Position numbers and translations under genes: made by a program. Positions 13,923 through 26,400 of a stretch of 64,000 bases of DNA are shown here, piece by piece. Source of the DNA: Lycorma delicatula (taxonomy: Eukaryota; Arthropoda; Insecta; Hemiptera; Fulgoridae); contig NC_134455.1 in the NCBI RefSeq assembly GCF_047948215.1, positions 291,053,647 to 291,117,646 on the forward strand, in the 5' to 3' direction. Within the stretch, counting starts at the first letter, position 1. Each line of letters opens with the position of its first letter. The notes under the pieces are model-generated. The model did not search any database. It was not told the origin of the DNA and saw only the letters and a list, made by a program, of their open reading frames with translations.

Positions 13923-16318
13923 AGCATGCAGATTTCCTTTATAAATTTTATCAAATAAGGGATTTTAAATTATATCGATGAAAGTCAAATAATAAATAAA
14001 ATGAGGTATTTTAAATTTCATTGTTAACGAGTTAAATAGTAAATTTACTATCAAAACGAAAGTAATTATTTAAATTTTCCTTTAGTATTTTTTGATACAA
14101 ATCTTTAATTTTTTTTTCTTTAATTCTACTTCATTTGAATATGTCGTAATTACGAAAAAACCTTTATATCCAGCTTTTTGATCATTAGTTGAACGAATTT
14201 GATACTATTTGGATCTTTCTTCTTTTCATATGCAATTATATTTTATTGGATACTTTATTTAAGTATTTTGGATATTTTTGCGTAAGATTTTGAAAACTCT
14301 TTTAAATTTTTCTTCTGAATTCTAATAGTATAATCCTTTTTTCTCTTTCAAAAAAGATTTAAATAAATATAAAATCAGTTGATAAACTTCTTATCTTTTG
14401 GATTCTCAGCTGCGATCAGTTTTAATTTTGCATTTCATATTCAAGTTTTGTATAGATTTATATAATTCATGTATTCCACCTTAGAATTTATCTTTACAAT
14501 CTTCGATTCTATTAACTTTTTCTATAAAATAATGATTTACAACTCTAATATATTTTATGTAATAATTTGAGAATATCCAGGTAGCTATTGCTAATATCAG
14601 ACCAACGCAAACCTCTTATCATATATTATATTATTCGCCTTATATTATATACCACCAGATGAATTAAAAATCGGTTGGAAAGGTAATCGTTGGGAATTCC
14701 ATAGATGAGTTTTATTTAAAAATTCTATCTTCTGTTTAAAACTTTTAAGTGTTGACCAGTCATGTAATCTTTTATTTCCAGATGCATAGAATTTAGTTGC
14801 GTTAAGATAGCCTGCATTCTTATCAATAACTATTTTAAAATCAACAAAAAATTCATACCAATAATAATTATTTGTATTTGGTTCATAGCTAATCAGTTAA
14901 ACTAAACTCATTTAAATTTTATATATAAACTTTTTATGTTTAAGGTAATGAAAATTATTGAATATTTAGTTATTTATTTCTTGTAACATTTTATGTCATG
15001 CAAATATAAAGCTAGGTTTAACTAGTGGGATTTCCATCTAGATAAATTAAAAAAAAAAAATACAAGAACGAAATTTAAATTACATTTTATGGATGATGAG
15101 AATAATATTGGGCTTATCCCAAATTCCCACTGATTGGTTTTTTTTATACAAATTCTATCAACTGAGATAATAAAACTTACGTAATTCAAATAAAATTATA
15201 CGCTCAACTGTTTACTAATGGCTAATTCTGTTTTCCTTTATATTTTAAATAATAAATATCCATTCTATTTCAGATAAAATATTTTAATAGGCATTAACTT
15301 ATTACAATAGACAATTATAAATAATTTATATAAATTCGACCAAATTCCTAATATCATGTCATATGTGGTTTAGAACCTACCGCAACTTAAGATCGTATAC
15401 CTGAATTAACAGTCATTGAAGTAACAGGACTTACATAATAAAATTCAACAATAATATTGTTTCTTGTTCCCACTTTATTTTGATTGTGTCACTTTATTGT
15501 CACAATTGCCTGTTTATTATTAACAAAATCACTTTTTCATCTTCAAACATCACCTTTTCTAAAATTCTGATATAATTGTAGCGTATTCCTATTCAATTTA
15601 TACGAATTGAATAAATTTATACGAATTTATACGGATTTTGAAGTACTTTACTTCTGCATATTTTATGCTATACGTTTGTACGACAACACTTTCTAGATTG
15701 CAATTAACAAATTTACTCAGATTTTTTTATAGATTTTTAAACTTATCAATCCGTAAACAAACTAAACAAACATAGAATTGCAGATATTGCGAAAGAAACC
15801 AGTGATGTTCCGATTGAAATCATTTACTTAAACTCCTTCAATTCTATTCCCTACAACGGCAAACAACTGTATTTCAGTTTTTTATCCCTCAGAAATTTCA
15901 GTTCACAAAGAAACTGGATTTAACTCATCTCTCTTATTCAACTGATGGAAGTTGAAGAATACAAAACTCGATTATAATTTTTTTCATTTACCCGTTCCAT
16001 AATTCCAACAGAATTCCCGTTCAATGATAAATTTTATCGTTATCTTCTGCTCGGAAAAACTTATCTCGAAACCGTTTTTAAATAACGGATACAGGGATTA
16101 AAGAATCCAGAATGTAAGTGTGCATGACTTCCTAAAACTTTAAAGTATTCCCTAACCTATAAATCTTGATTTAAATTCATTAATAATCAAGTTTCTTTTT
16201 GTGTTGGTTTACAGCTTACTAATTCTTTCACAGTATTTGTGATTTCAGAATGTTCAATTTTTTTCAATAAATCCATTGTTAATTTCTCAAATGTTAAATA
16301 AATAAATTAAGAATTAAT
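13923..16318. other. AT-rich non-coding stretch
   Basis: Nothing recognisable apart from a small cluster of imperfect AATTTATACG copies at about 15593-15635. Confidence 0.5.
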
Positions 16319-16473
16319 ATAATCCACCTTACCAGCAAGTTGATGTTCTCTAGATCTTTCGGCTTACTTAAAAGCCATCATCAGGAGTTGCATTAATTTT
16401 AACTCCTGATGATGGCTTTCAAGTAAGCCGAAAAATCTAGAGAACACTTCAATGTGCTGGTAAGGTTGATTAT
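16319..16473. repeat. Foldback element with ~68-bp arms and hammerhead-like core strings
   Basis: The left arm (16320-16389) and right arm (16401-16472) are near-complete reverse complements around an 11-nt loop (16390-16400). Mismatches are a few substitutions and small indels. The termini TAATCCACCTTACCAGCA and TGCTGGTAAGGTTGATTA are flanked by TA-containing AT-rich DNA, so a TA target duplication is possible. Each arm, read outward from the loop, has CTGATGA, a 5-bp helix GGCTT/AAGCC and then GAAA (plus strand 16406-16433). That is the order of the conserved core of a hammerhead ribozyme between stems I and III. Such cores are known in Penelope-like elements. Stems I and III and a cleavage site are not demonstrated. 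Confidence 0.85.
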
Positions 16474-19400
16474 AGTAATAGTTAATTTATTTAAATCCTT
16501 TAATTTAAATAAACTAACTATTAATACATATATATGTTTCTAATATCGATTATTTAAAATAGGTTTGGCATAAAATCTTTTTCCAAGTATGAAATTGGAT
16601 TCTTCAGTTATACAAACAATCTCCAGTTGTTCACCTTATTTTGATCAGCTACCAGATTAGCAATTCTGTACTTAATACGATTTATGCTGTGAATATATTT
16701 ACTATATATTTTCTACAGTACTTCTTAGTATTACTATACAAGAAAAAATTAGTAAGTTCAAACTTATTAAAATCGAATATAAATTTGGATTATGCCGATT
16801 CTAAATTCATGTTTCTTAAAAAAATTACGTATAATTTTCTTCTTCCTTATGGGTCTCTATTTAGACTGAGTTGATGGTTAGGCAAAATATTAATGTAAAT
16901 ATTATTGATAGCTGTATAAGAGAAATAATATCTGCAATAAAATTAAACTTTTTTTTTTCAAATAAACCTATTACATAGAAGCAAATTTTTATCTTAATAC
17001 TTTACTGTATTTTTATAGAATTAATTTAGTTTTTTTATAAAGTTATAGATTAATTTTTTCCCCCAGAATAATTAAATTAAATTAATTATGTTAAGTGAAT
17101 AACTGAATAAAACTATAGATGTTAGATCTAAAATAATCAACTGAAACAAAATAATAAAAGTAAAGATTGTTAGTGTTTGAGTAAATATAAATTGTATAAC
17201 TTCTCTAAACTTTTTTCTTTGTTTCCAGTTAATAAAGTTGTGTAACAATCATTTTCCACCTGAAAGAATTGATTCCTTCCTTTTTAATTCCTTCATTCAC
17301 CACTTTCTTTCCTACCTTTTAAAATCTCTCTCCATTATTGAAGCACAGTATAACTTTTATTAAATGAAAAGTTTCATTTTCAATAGCAGTAACAGTTTCT
17401 GTATTGAAACAGTTAATTTTTAAATTGACGCTTCAATAAACAAAAGTGGCATAAATAGAATCGTAACTTATAATTCAATAATCAGTCACCTTTGTTAAGA
17501 ATAATAAATATAATTGTCAGTATAGTACATGATTTACAAATTGGTTGCTTATTTTTTAAATGTAAATGTGAAATGAATCTGAAAATAAATGTGTTTATAA
17601 AATCATACTACATCACATTAATTAGTTTCAATTTATGGATTAATTTTAACTCTCTTCATTAAAGGAAATGTTAATTAAATGTTCGACATATTCGCTGAAA
17701 TACAGCAGACTATTGATGAGCAATTTATTTGTTCTAATGTAATATTCATCAAACCCTATAGTATTAAATTCACCATTATTTACTGCTGCAACTAGTAATA
17801 TTTCAATAAATAATTTTCTCAAGTTTTTTTTTTTAATAATACTTTGATGGTCTTTTAACAATAAAAATTGAAGGAGAAACTTAATATAAAATTGTAAACA
17901 TGTTAACTTAAACTATTTTATATATATATAAAAGATTTTTATTACTCATATTATTCTTGGAATGACAATTCTGTGGTATAGTTTTTTTTATATGCCTCCT
18001 GGTAAAACATTTTTATTGTTAAAAATTTGCTCAGACTAGATGAGAAGCTGTAGTTAAATAAATGAAAACAGTTTCATAATACCAAGGAAGAATTTAATTT
18101 ACCTATTCATTATCTTTTAAATCTCATGTTGCTTGGTTTTATTTCTGCTTAGGGAAGTAAGGTTGCGGAAGTATGCGAGACCCGATAAAAAAAAATTCAC
18201 AAACTGAGAGTTCAAGTGTTACAATGTATGAGTTTAACATATAGATTTTCAGTAACTGAGAGTTAATAAACATATTTGAAACGCTTACTGAATTCAAATT
18301 TAAATTACTACTAAATATTTTTTATCATCCTTGATAGCGAATAAATTTTTGTCTACACAACTATCCCTTCATAGTTTTTTTTCTTTAATGTTTAATTAAA
18401 ATATGAATTGAAAAATCTGAAAGTAAAAAAAAAAAAAAAAAACATTAATTTTTACAAATTTTTCCCGCTGGTATTGTAGTATATTTCAGAATACGATTAA
18501 CTAGTATGTAGATCTTTCTGTAAATGTTATTCTTCTGGTTATTTTTGTTGAAAGCAGGAAATAAATTATGATGTACATATATTAAAACTAAATCTTTAAA
18601 CTAAAATTAATTATAGTACTCTAAAATTAAAAAAAAAAAAAGAAAAAAACATAAAAAGACGAACTATATTGATAAAAGAAAAGTTTTTTATCAAATTTAT
18701 TAAAAAAAAAAAAAATTTAAACCTGTTTTATGAAAAGAAAAATTTAATTCGTACCATGACACTATTGGTAAAACAATTTTGGAATTGAGGCATGTCAGGA
18801 TAGTATTAGATTGTGTTTTATTATACGTAGACATTGACGAGTTCCTGTTTTACTACATATGCACTTTAGTTCAAAATTTTGTTCCTATGTAGCCCCCGAT
18901 TTGTAAACAATAAACTGCAGACAAATCAGTAGGTAGATCCACCCTATTAAATCAATTAGATAGCAAGGAAGGTGTAACTTAGAGAGTTTTTCATATCCTA
19001 CATACAAATTAAATCGGTAATAAACAGAAAAAACTTAACTCAAAAGAAACGATCAATGATAAGGAAAAGGAATGGATGGTGATAAAAGAAATATCTGTCG
19101 GAATACAAAATTCAAGAAACAAGGCAAATTATCCAACCCAAAATCCTGTAGAAAAAATCAGTAACTTACCTTAAATTGCAGTAGCATTTTATAACAATTT
19201 TGAATAGATCAGCTTTAAATAAGTACTATATTAAGTCACTTTTACTAAAAAGTAGTCAAGAGGTAACTAAGGCAGCGCCTTAAAGAAAAGATTTTTATGG
19301 AAACTGTCATCCACCTACACAGATGATTATGTAAATATGCATCAAAAGTGGCAAACCATAATTTCGGCCGGGTTCCTAACTGAGACTACACTTCAGAACG

Positions 19401-19740
19401 TTAACAAAAAAAAGTTCTTCGAAACATTTTACTCGTGATTTAATGGTTAAGATTCGTTAAAAATATTATTGTGTTAAAAATTAGTATATAATATTAAAAT
19501 ACTTTAATTTGGATATTTTCTAAAATTTGTAATTGGAAAGTTGTCTCATTGTCTGGTGGAAAAAATATTTTCTGATTTACTTACTGGAATTCATAAGAAA
19601 ATATTATATTTTATAGAACATGAATTAGCATTGCGGCATAAAATATAATTTTTCTTTTTACCAAGGATTTACTTTTGGGCAATAAGTAAGAGCAAATAGA
19701 TTTAAAAACACTGGTTGCTTATAGATCGTTATTAAGTAGC
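16474..19740. other. AT-rich non-coding stretch
   Basis: Long A and T runs (for example 18427-18442, 18630-18652 and 18702-18716) and no coding remnant that could be recognised. The open frames at 16641-16874 and 17646-17861 have AT-driven composition and no family motif. Confidence 0.5.
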
Positions 19741-19744
19741 CTTT

Positions 19745-20290
19745 TTTTGCGCAGGAGGGGAAAACTTTTATAGACGCAGTGTACAACATGGGATGCTAGG
19801 CCCACCTTACGGTATTATCACAGCACCCCCTGTGTCTTGTCTCCATTCGCGCCTCCATTGCTGGCCCCACGTCTCGAAGTTGTCGGTATCCTGGGTTTGA
19901 TTTGTTTTCTAACTTCAACCTGTTGGGGCGGGGGACCTGCCTCAAGGCCCCAAAAACCCCTGGACATCTTCCACCAACTTAGTTCGGATGTTGTGGACAA
20001 CTGGCATTGTGAACACTGCTTTTCACGATCGCTCGGTTTGCAACATAATTCCAACTCTATTCTCTGGGGTAATCACACTGAATTCTCTCCTGCTTGCTTC
20101 CCTGTGCTGCAGGAACCGATCGAATACGAACACTGTGTTTCACAGTGTCCTATTCCCCGCATAAGCGCAATCCGCTGAGGGTATCAGCGTCCGCGCGTAC
20201 AAGTATGCCTTGAAACATCCGTGACCGGTAAGGAACTGGATCAATTCGTATCCTAGTTCCCTGTGTTCTCAGCGTTATTATTGTATTCTA
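19745..20290 (-). pseudogene. R1-like LINE ORF2 C-terminal fragment (zinc-finger end)
   Basis: A GC-richer island in AT-rich DNA that reads on the minus strand as the end of an R1-clade ORF2. QFLTGHGCFKAYLYAR (about 20190-20250) is the conserved stretch before the Cys/His zinc-binding motif. It is followed by SADCAYAG and, after a TGA, VFVFDRF, where the motif's second half should have His and Cys but His is not readable and Cys is replaced. Then FSVITPENRVGIMLQTE (about 20040-20085) and a region matching the usual final helix, with a second TGA after TERS. Stops and the loss of zinc ligands make it non-functional. The 5' side is truncated at about 20290 and a T-rich run at 19741 probably marks the poly(A) side. 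The clade is assigned from motif recall. Confidence 0.72.
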
Positions 20291-22224
20291 GTAACACCTA
20301 CCGGTCAGAAAAATTGACTAAATCGATCGCTGTTTCCAGTTTATATGGAAATTATGAGTTTCACATTTAAAGATACAAGACAGTAATCGAAAGTAGGAAG
20401 TTTTTTCTAGATATTTAAGAAATCGATAGATGTAGCCGTTATTTGATGAAAATCCATATTGACAGAAGAAAATTTACAAATAACCACTTTATTTGATTAC
20501 CTTATTTGTTTATTTTCTTTTGTTAATATACAATGTTAAAATTTGACTATTTACAACGTAGGTAAGCATGTAGCTTTTTGGGTGAAATCTGTTTTTCAAT
20601 TTCAATTGCAAAGCCCTCCGATTTCAGTCATATTATTGCTATAGTTCATTTTATTGGAATTATAATTTTGTAAATAATTTTACAATACGAATGTTTCCTT
20701 CAATAAAAGTTACAGCTTAAATTTAGCCTACTACAGCTTTATAATAAATATATCATAAAATGTAAAAGAGAACACTTTCAATTCGGTCGTCTTTCGAAAG
20801 TTTAATTTCCCTTTTCTTAGACTGAAAGCTTAAGAAATAATTTCATTAGAACATTGTACTATATGATGTGAAAGTTGAAAATCATGTTAAGCGTTTGTGC
20901 AAGGCACTATAGTGATATAAGAAATTGTGTTAAATATTGTAAGTGCTGTTCTTTACACGTTTACTTGATTTTATATAATTTGAAAATAATTATTATTGTA
21001 GTTGAGGAAAACACTTATGAGATGTTAAAAATATATTTATACAGAAACAGCAAATGGTATATTTTATTTTCTTATTTTATCATAATATAAATTATAATAA
21101 AACGTGTAAAATATTTTGTCAGTAAGTTTTTATTAACCGAATAGATTTTCTATGGTTAACCGTTTGGTAATTTTTCAAATTATTTGTTTTGTTTTTTGTT
21201 TGTATTTTTTACGATAACTTAAGTAAGTATGAACCGGTAAGCATATTCCGATATTAAGAATGCTATTATCCCATTATAGAAAATAAAACCAACTTCAAAT
21301 AAATGGTATCGTGATGTTATTAATATATCGTATCATTACATATATTTAATAAAACTAACACACATATAAAGTACACAAGTAACTGTTTCGTAAGTTAACT
21401 GATGTGATTGATTATTTTAGCAGAATAACATCTTTTTATTGCTCAGTATAAAGAACGTATTACAATTTAATAATAACCTAGACCTGTAAGTACCTATATT
21501 CGTTTAACTTTTTGAACTCAGTTCCTATTTATATGTAAAAAACAAATTCATTTATTTCTTACGAAAAAGCACTTAATGTGATGACACTGCATAATGCTAG
21601 TTTTGTTGTTTACATCATCACTCATGTTCACATAAAATCAGTTCAAAAATCCACTAAAACTAAAAACTATAGTCAATCCTAGTTACAAATACAAATTAGT
21701 AGCAAAAACGTTATAATGAAATTCGAGTCATTAAATTTCGTAGTAACGTCAGTTAGTGTATTCTAATATATATAAATATAAACGTTGAACGATAGCATTT
21801 CAGACTACCCGACAACTTTAAATAAATGTTTAAAAATCTAAATAGATTTTTAGCGTTTACATTGTATCCAGCAAATATAGATTTGAAAATTTACATCTTA
21901 GAAAGTTGTTATAAAATGAACAAGATTTTTTTTATAAAGTAGTTCTTAATTCCTTAATTCACATTTAGAATAATCGTTAACGTTCATAATAATTATACCA
22001 TCCCAAAACGGTTATATTGTTTAAATAAATATGTTTACCAATTAAAACTTTCCACGAAATTTGTATCTTGCACATCTGTAATTACTTTTACAATATTTTT
22101 GAGTAAAGACCTATTTATGATCTTTGGACCGAAATTCTCGTGCAATCCAATCCAGTTAAATCTTTACTTGTAATTCTCTTTCCATAGTTTCAATTTTATT
22201 TTCTACAATGCTCACTTCCATTAT
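20291..22224. other. AT-rich non-coding stretch
   Basis: No gene or known repeat recognised on either strand. Confidence 0.5.
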
Positions 22225-22345
22225 ATAGAGTGTTTCATATTAATGGCCCCAGGCGATTTTCTCGTAAACTACGTACAATACAAAAAAATCACCTACACAA
22301 AAGTTATTCCGGTTGGAGAGAGATAACTCATGGTGACCTTGAACT
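22225..22345. repeat. Probable dispersed repeat fragment, family unknown
   Basis: A short block of more balanced composition (AGTGTTTCATATTAATGGCC... through TGGTGACCTTGAACTTGAAC) with sharp borders to AT-rich DNA. It looks like a conserved piece of an interspersed repeat. I cannot name the family and see no second copy in the window. Confidence 0.3.
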
Positions 22346-23348
22346 TGAACTTACTTTAAGTTTAACACGATGTTTTTTAAATGGAATGACGTATTTTTGA
22401 CATCAACAATTAAAAAAGCAGAAAATTTTACATTTACATTACTACATATAAATTATGTTTTATTAAACAAATTCCAATTACTGTTGCTTTCATTAATTTG
22501 GTCAGAAAACACAATAATTTCGAAACATGATCTAAAACTAATATTTGTTGGAAGTTTTGAAACTTTACTTTCCGGTAAGAAAATTAAGCTAAAAACCTTT
22601 TAAGAATTTTGAATTGAAAATGGTGATGCGAAAAATTTAACTATGTAATAGATGGAACGAATTTAAAAATATATTTTCTATATTTATATATAAATTAATA
22701 TAAATAATAATTAATAAACAATAATTAATAATATTATTATAAATATAAATAATATATTTAGAATATAAAATAAAATTTCTAACACGAAGTACTACAGGTT
22801 TAATTTAATATAATTATATTGCTTCTTAATAGGCACCTTGGATTATCTTTTAAATACCAAAACCCATCAAAAACCCTTATTCTATATGATAATATTAAAT
22901 TAATCTTTCAGGCACGAGCTTCCCAGCACCTGAAAAAATAATAAATTAAATTTTTCATGAAACTATAGACCGTTACGTAAAATACAAATAATAAAATAAT
23001 AATATTTGTCTTTTTTTTAATATATTGGTGAATTTTATACAGTACAAAGTATTTTGAATTGGCTGTCTGATGATTTTGGAATTTGATGGAGGACTTTCCG
23101 AAGTCTTTAAATATAGTCTCGTAATAACTGTTTTTGAAGTTAATAAAAGAAAGATGTATTCAATTGTATATAAACAAAGGAACGAATTCTGTCATATTTT
23201 AACATTTAAAATAAATAGATATAAATGTTTTTATAAAATTTTGAATTTTGATAAAACATTTTTGCATTTTTTTCGATTAAAATTGAGCTTACGTTATTGT
23301 TTGATTTTGTTGTTAAGGTTCACTAATTTAATGATTTTAATTTAAGTT
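22346..23348. other. AT-rich non-coding stretch
   Basis: Very AT-rich, with a low-complexity TA/AAT block at 22670-22760. No gene seen. The open frames at 22370-22603 and 23070-23345 lack any recognisable motif. Confidence 0.5.
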
Positions 23349-23351
23349 AGT

Positions 23352-23390
<39 letters not shown>

Positions 23391-23438
23391 ACAACTGTTT
23401 TGTGTGTGTGTGTGACACACACACAGACACACACAAAA
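23349..23438. repeat. Two adjacent palindromic microsatellites: (TA)n and (GT)n/(AC)n
   Basis: AGTTGTTTTA (23349-23358) and its reverse complement TAAAACAACT (23387-23396) enclose a (TA)n run. Immediately after, TTTTGTGTGTG... (23397-23414) meets ACACACACACAGACACACACAAAA (to 23438), a second hairpin made of complementary dinucleotide runs. Both can fold into long hairpins. Confidence 0.85.
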
Positions 23439-25399
23439 GTTTCCATTATTTCTTAAATAAATAATATATGTTTCATATTGTTTTTTCAAACGATTTTCGT
23501 AATATCTTTGTTTAATTCATATCTTACATCATCATATTTTACATAACTTTAAAATTTTGCATGAATATTTCTTAAAACTAATTATAATACTGAAAAATTG
23601 CAGAAAATACATTTTAATAAATATTTAAAATTAAAAGCTATAAAATATACACGGTTGAAAAAGTTGAATGACGCGTTTATTAATATAAAATTTTATAATA
23701 ATTGACAAATAAGCTTTGTAGAGTAAAAATTAACTTATAGTAGTTCATAGCCTGGTATGAAAAAAATGAAGAGAATTAAACTTCATGAGGATTATTGTAG
23801 ATGCGTAATAACTATAATTAGGGTACACTGATGACGGAACCACGCTGAAACGCCTTTCCGGTACTGCTTTTGTGAGAAATAACAAATTATCCTTTCATAT
23901 AACATTTTCTTTAACATAAAGTCTGACCTACGGTTCATTTTAACATTAAGATCTCGTTTTATCATATTTCTTAATGAAAGATATTATCACTTCCTTAAAC
24001 GGTGACAATTTCGTATAACGAATTTTTTTAATGTTGAAATTCTTAGGTTTGATTCCTAATCCTGTCTACCTTCACATTTATTTTTAATGAAATGTTATTA
24101 ACAAATTATGAACCGATAATGTAATCTAAATTATAAAAATCTGACCGAACGAAAATGGTCGTTGCTTTTGGATATCCGTAGGAAATCAGCCACGAAATAA
24201 GTTGCTAAAAATAAAATTCACGAAAACATTGAAACATTCTTGACATTAAAAAGATAAGTTTCACTTTTTATTAATATAAACATCGAGATGAATATGTGTT
24301 TTTCGTAACATTGTCTGTGTATTCTTGAAGACTAGTATGATTGAAAATCAAACGTTCTGGGACTGGAAAATTTACGAGTGCACCTCTGACTGCAATGGAT
24401 TGAGAACAGTTAGTGACTTTATTGAAAAATTATACAAAATGAATAGAAGGCAATCATGATTTCAAAATAAAACTTATAGAATTAAACTATATATATTTAA
24501 TGAAGACCTTTATTCTGACTTTCTTCTCTGTAAATTTACATGAAGTCAGATAGCTCATCTAAGCAACGAAATGTCAGAAAATAGTATATTAATTATATTT
24601 CATTATTTATCGTACGTTAATCAATTCAATTACATAAATACAAAAAAGATTAATTTTATAAATCATGAGCAATAAAGAGTGAAATAACCATTTTCAAATT
24701 TATGTATCATAGTCCATATTCTTTCATTCATTTATCTGGATTCATATTTGTAGCATGAGTAAAACAATCACTGAAAAATATTCCTTTTTTTTATTATGTA
24801 AAACATCTATTTAGATATAATGATACGTAAAATAATCGAGAAAGTGAACATCAAGTTTTAACAACGAGAAAAAATATATTTTACAAAAATCTGAATTAAA
24901 TGTGGCCACGTAAGTCATTGAAATTATAATTGTAAAAGTTATAAATATTTTATCTTCTTTAACTGATTCTTGTTTTTCATTTTCTAGCTACTAAAATTAT
25001 TTATGTAATAGCAAAATAAAAAATTATAGCTTCTTAATATAAGGGTAAGAAAGGACGAGTTAGCCAAAAAAAGGAAGGATAATGAATAAAACAAATATGT
25101 AATTAAAAATATATATATATGAAAATAGATTATAATAATGAATCTACGATTTGATTGACGAGGTAATGAAAGTTAACATTTCAAAAACTTTACCTTGTTT
25201 CGACAATCTTACGATGAGAAAATAGGAGAATCTGATGATATTTAATGTCCACTAATACATAATGAGAAAACAAAATGTCACATACAGCGACAAGTACTCC
25301 ATCTTGTGATCGCATTGCTCTTATATCATTTCAAAACTAGTTGACCCACGCCCTCAAATTCTGCAAGTGCTATTATTGTGGAATGTTGTATATCTACAA
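23439..25399. other. AT-rich non-coding stretch
   Basis: No coding remnant recognised. A CTGATGACGG...GAAACG string at about 23831-23855 is weakly reminiscent of the core at 16.4 kb but lacks a matching helix. Confidence 0.45.
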
Positions 25400-26400
25400 T
25401 GTCAACGCTTGTAAAACAAAGTGCAGCGGAAAAATTGAAACCTAGTGATGTTAATTGTCTTCTAAATGGTGATGAAACTATTGATCGTAGAACTGTGAGC
25501 AATTGTGAATTGTGCAACAGAAGCTAGTAAAGCGTTTATTGAAGGTGTCCAGTCGTCAATAAGTTTCTGTTACTGATGAGAAGCATCAAAAGGAGTTGGA
25601 TGTATTGAATAAAAATGACCGTCATATCACATAACCAGGTAGCCATTTTGAAAGAACGAATTGGACACATTATACCTCAACTGGCCTACCGTAAAATCTG
25701 TTCGTGGTGGATCCTCCGTAAACTTATAGAAAAGGACCAACAACGAAAATAATACTCTGAACAGCTTCAGAAAATATTATCTTGATGAAATGGATGACCT
25801 CCTTTTCAATATTGTGATGGGAGACAAAACAGGAGTCATCATTACAATACAGTATATGGAACAAAGAACGGTACTGTGATTTGCCAAAAAATAACTCAAA
25901 ATACAACTCTCTGCATCAAATGTTCTCTTGAAATATTTTGGGAATCCAGTCACGTATATTTGACTGAATACCTGAATACAAAGTCGATTGTAAATTCTAT
26001 TTGGTACGTAGAGACACAGATCTCATTTGAGGAGATGTCTCTTTTGACGGTTCGATACACACGGAACTGATAATTCTACAAATGATAATACTCGGCTTCA
26101 CACACTTCATTTTTTTGCCGAGGCTCTTGTTAAGATTAATTTTGGATCTATTGCACTAACTCCATACTCAGCACATTTGGTCCCCTGCGATTTTCACCTT
26201 TTCCTCAAATTAAGAAGTAAATTAAAGATATTCGATTCACCTCAGATGCTGAACTAAATGATGAGTTAGGTAGTTGATCAATGAAATTTCCTTCAGTGAG
26301 AAAACTGATTCATTGTTGGAAGAAATGCGTAGCGTAGTTTATTACAGAATTTGAAAAAATATTGATTAGACCTGAGTGCTATCAAATCTCTTTCTAAAGT
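25400..26400 (+). pseudogene. Mariner-type (Tc1/mariner, DD34D) transposase pseudogene
   Basis: A cut-and-paste transposase of the mariner family, broken by stops and frameshifts. Readable parts in order: GDETIDRRTVS (about 25470-25500) like the second DNA-binding helix; DEKHQKELD (about 25576-25602); RKICSWWILRKL near the position of the linker helix; FNIVMGDKTG with the first catalytic Asp at 25823-25825; SHHYNTVYGTK in a shifted frame; VYLTEYLNT (about 25947-25973); NDNTRLHT with the second Asp at 26084-26086; and PYSAHLVPCDFHLF with the third Asp at 26189-26191. Exactly 34 residues separate the second and third Asp, the hallmark of mariner. At least three frameshifts and several stops are present. 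I could not identify clear terminal inverted repeats, so the element's ends are uncertain. Confidence 0.85.

Noticed and set aside
13746..13958. Exon after the TTTAATTTCCAG acceptor-like string
   Set aside because: No donor at a sensible position, AT-driven peptide and no recognisable motif.
19837..20178. 113-codon plus-strand open frame as a gene
   Set aside because: It is the antisense shadow of the R1-like ORF2 end, which explains the sequence much better on the minus strand.
23829..23860. CTGATGACGG...GAAACG as a second hammerhead-like core
   Set aside because: No matching helix could be drawn between the two strings, and flanks do not resemble the 16.4-kb foldback.
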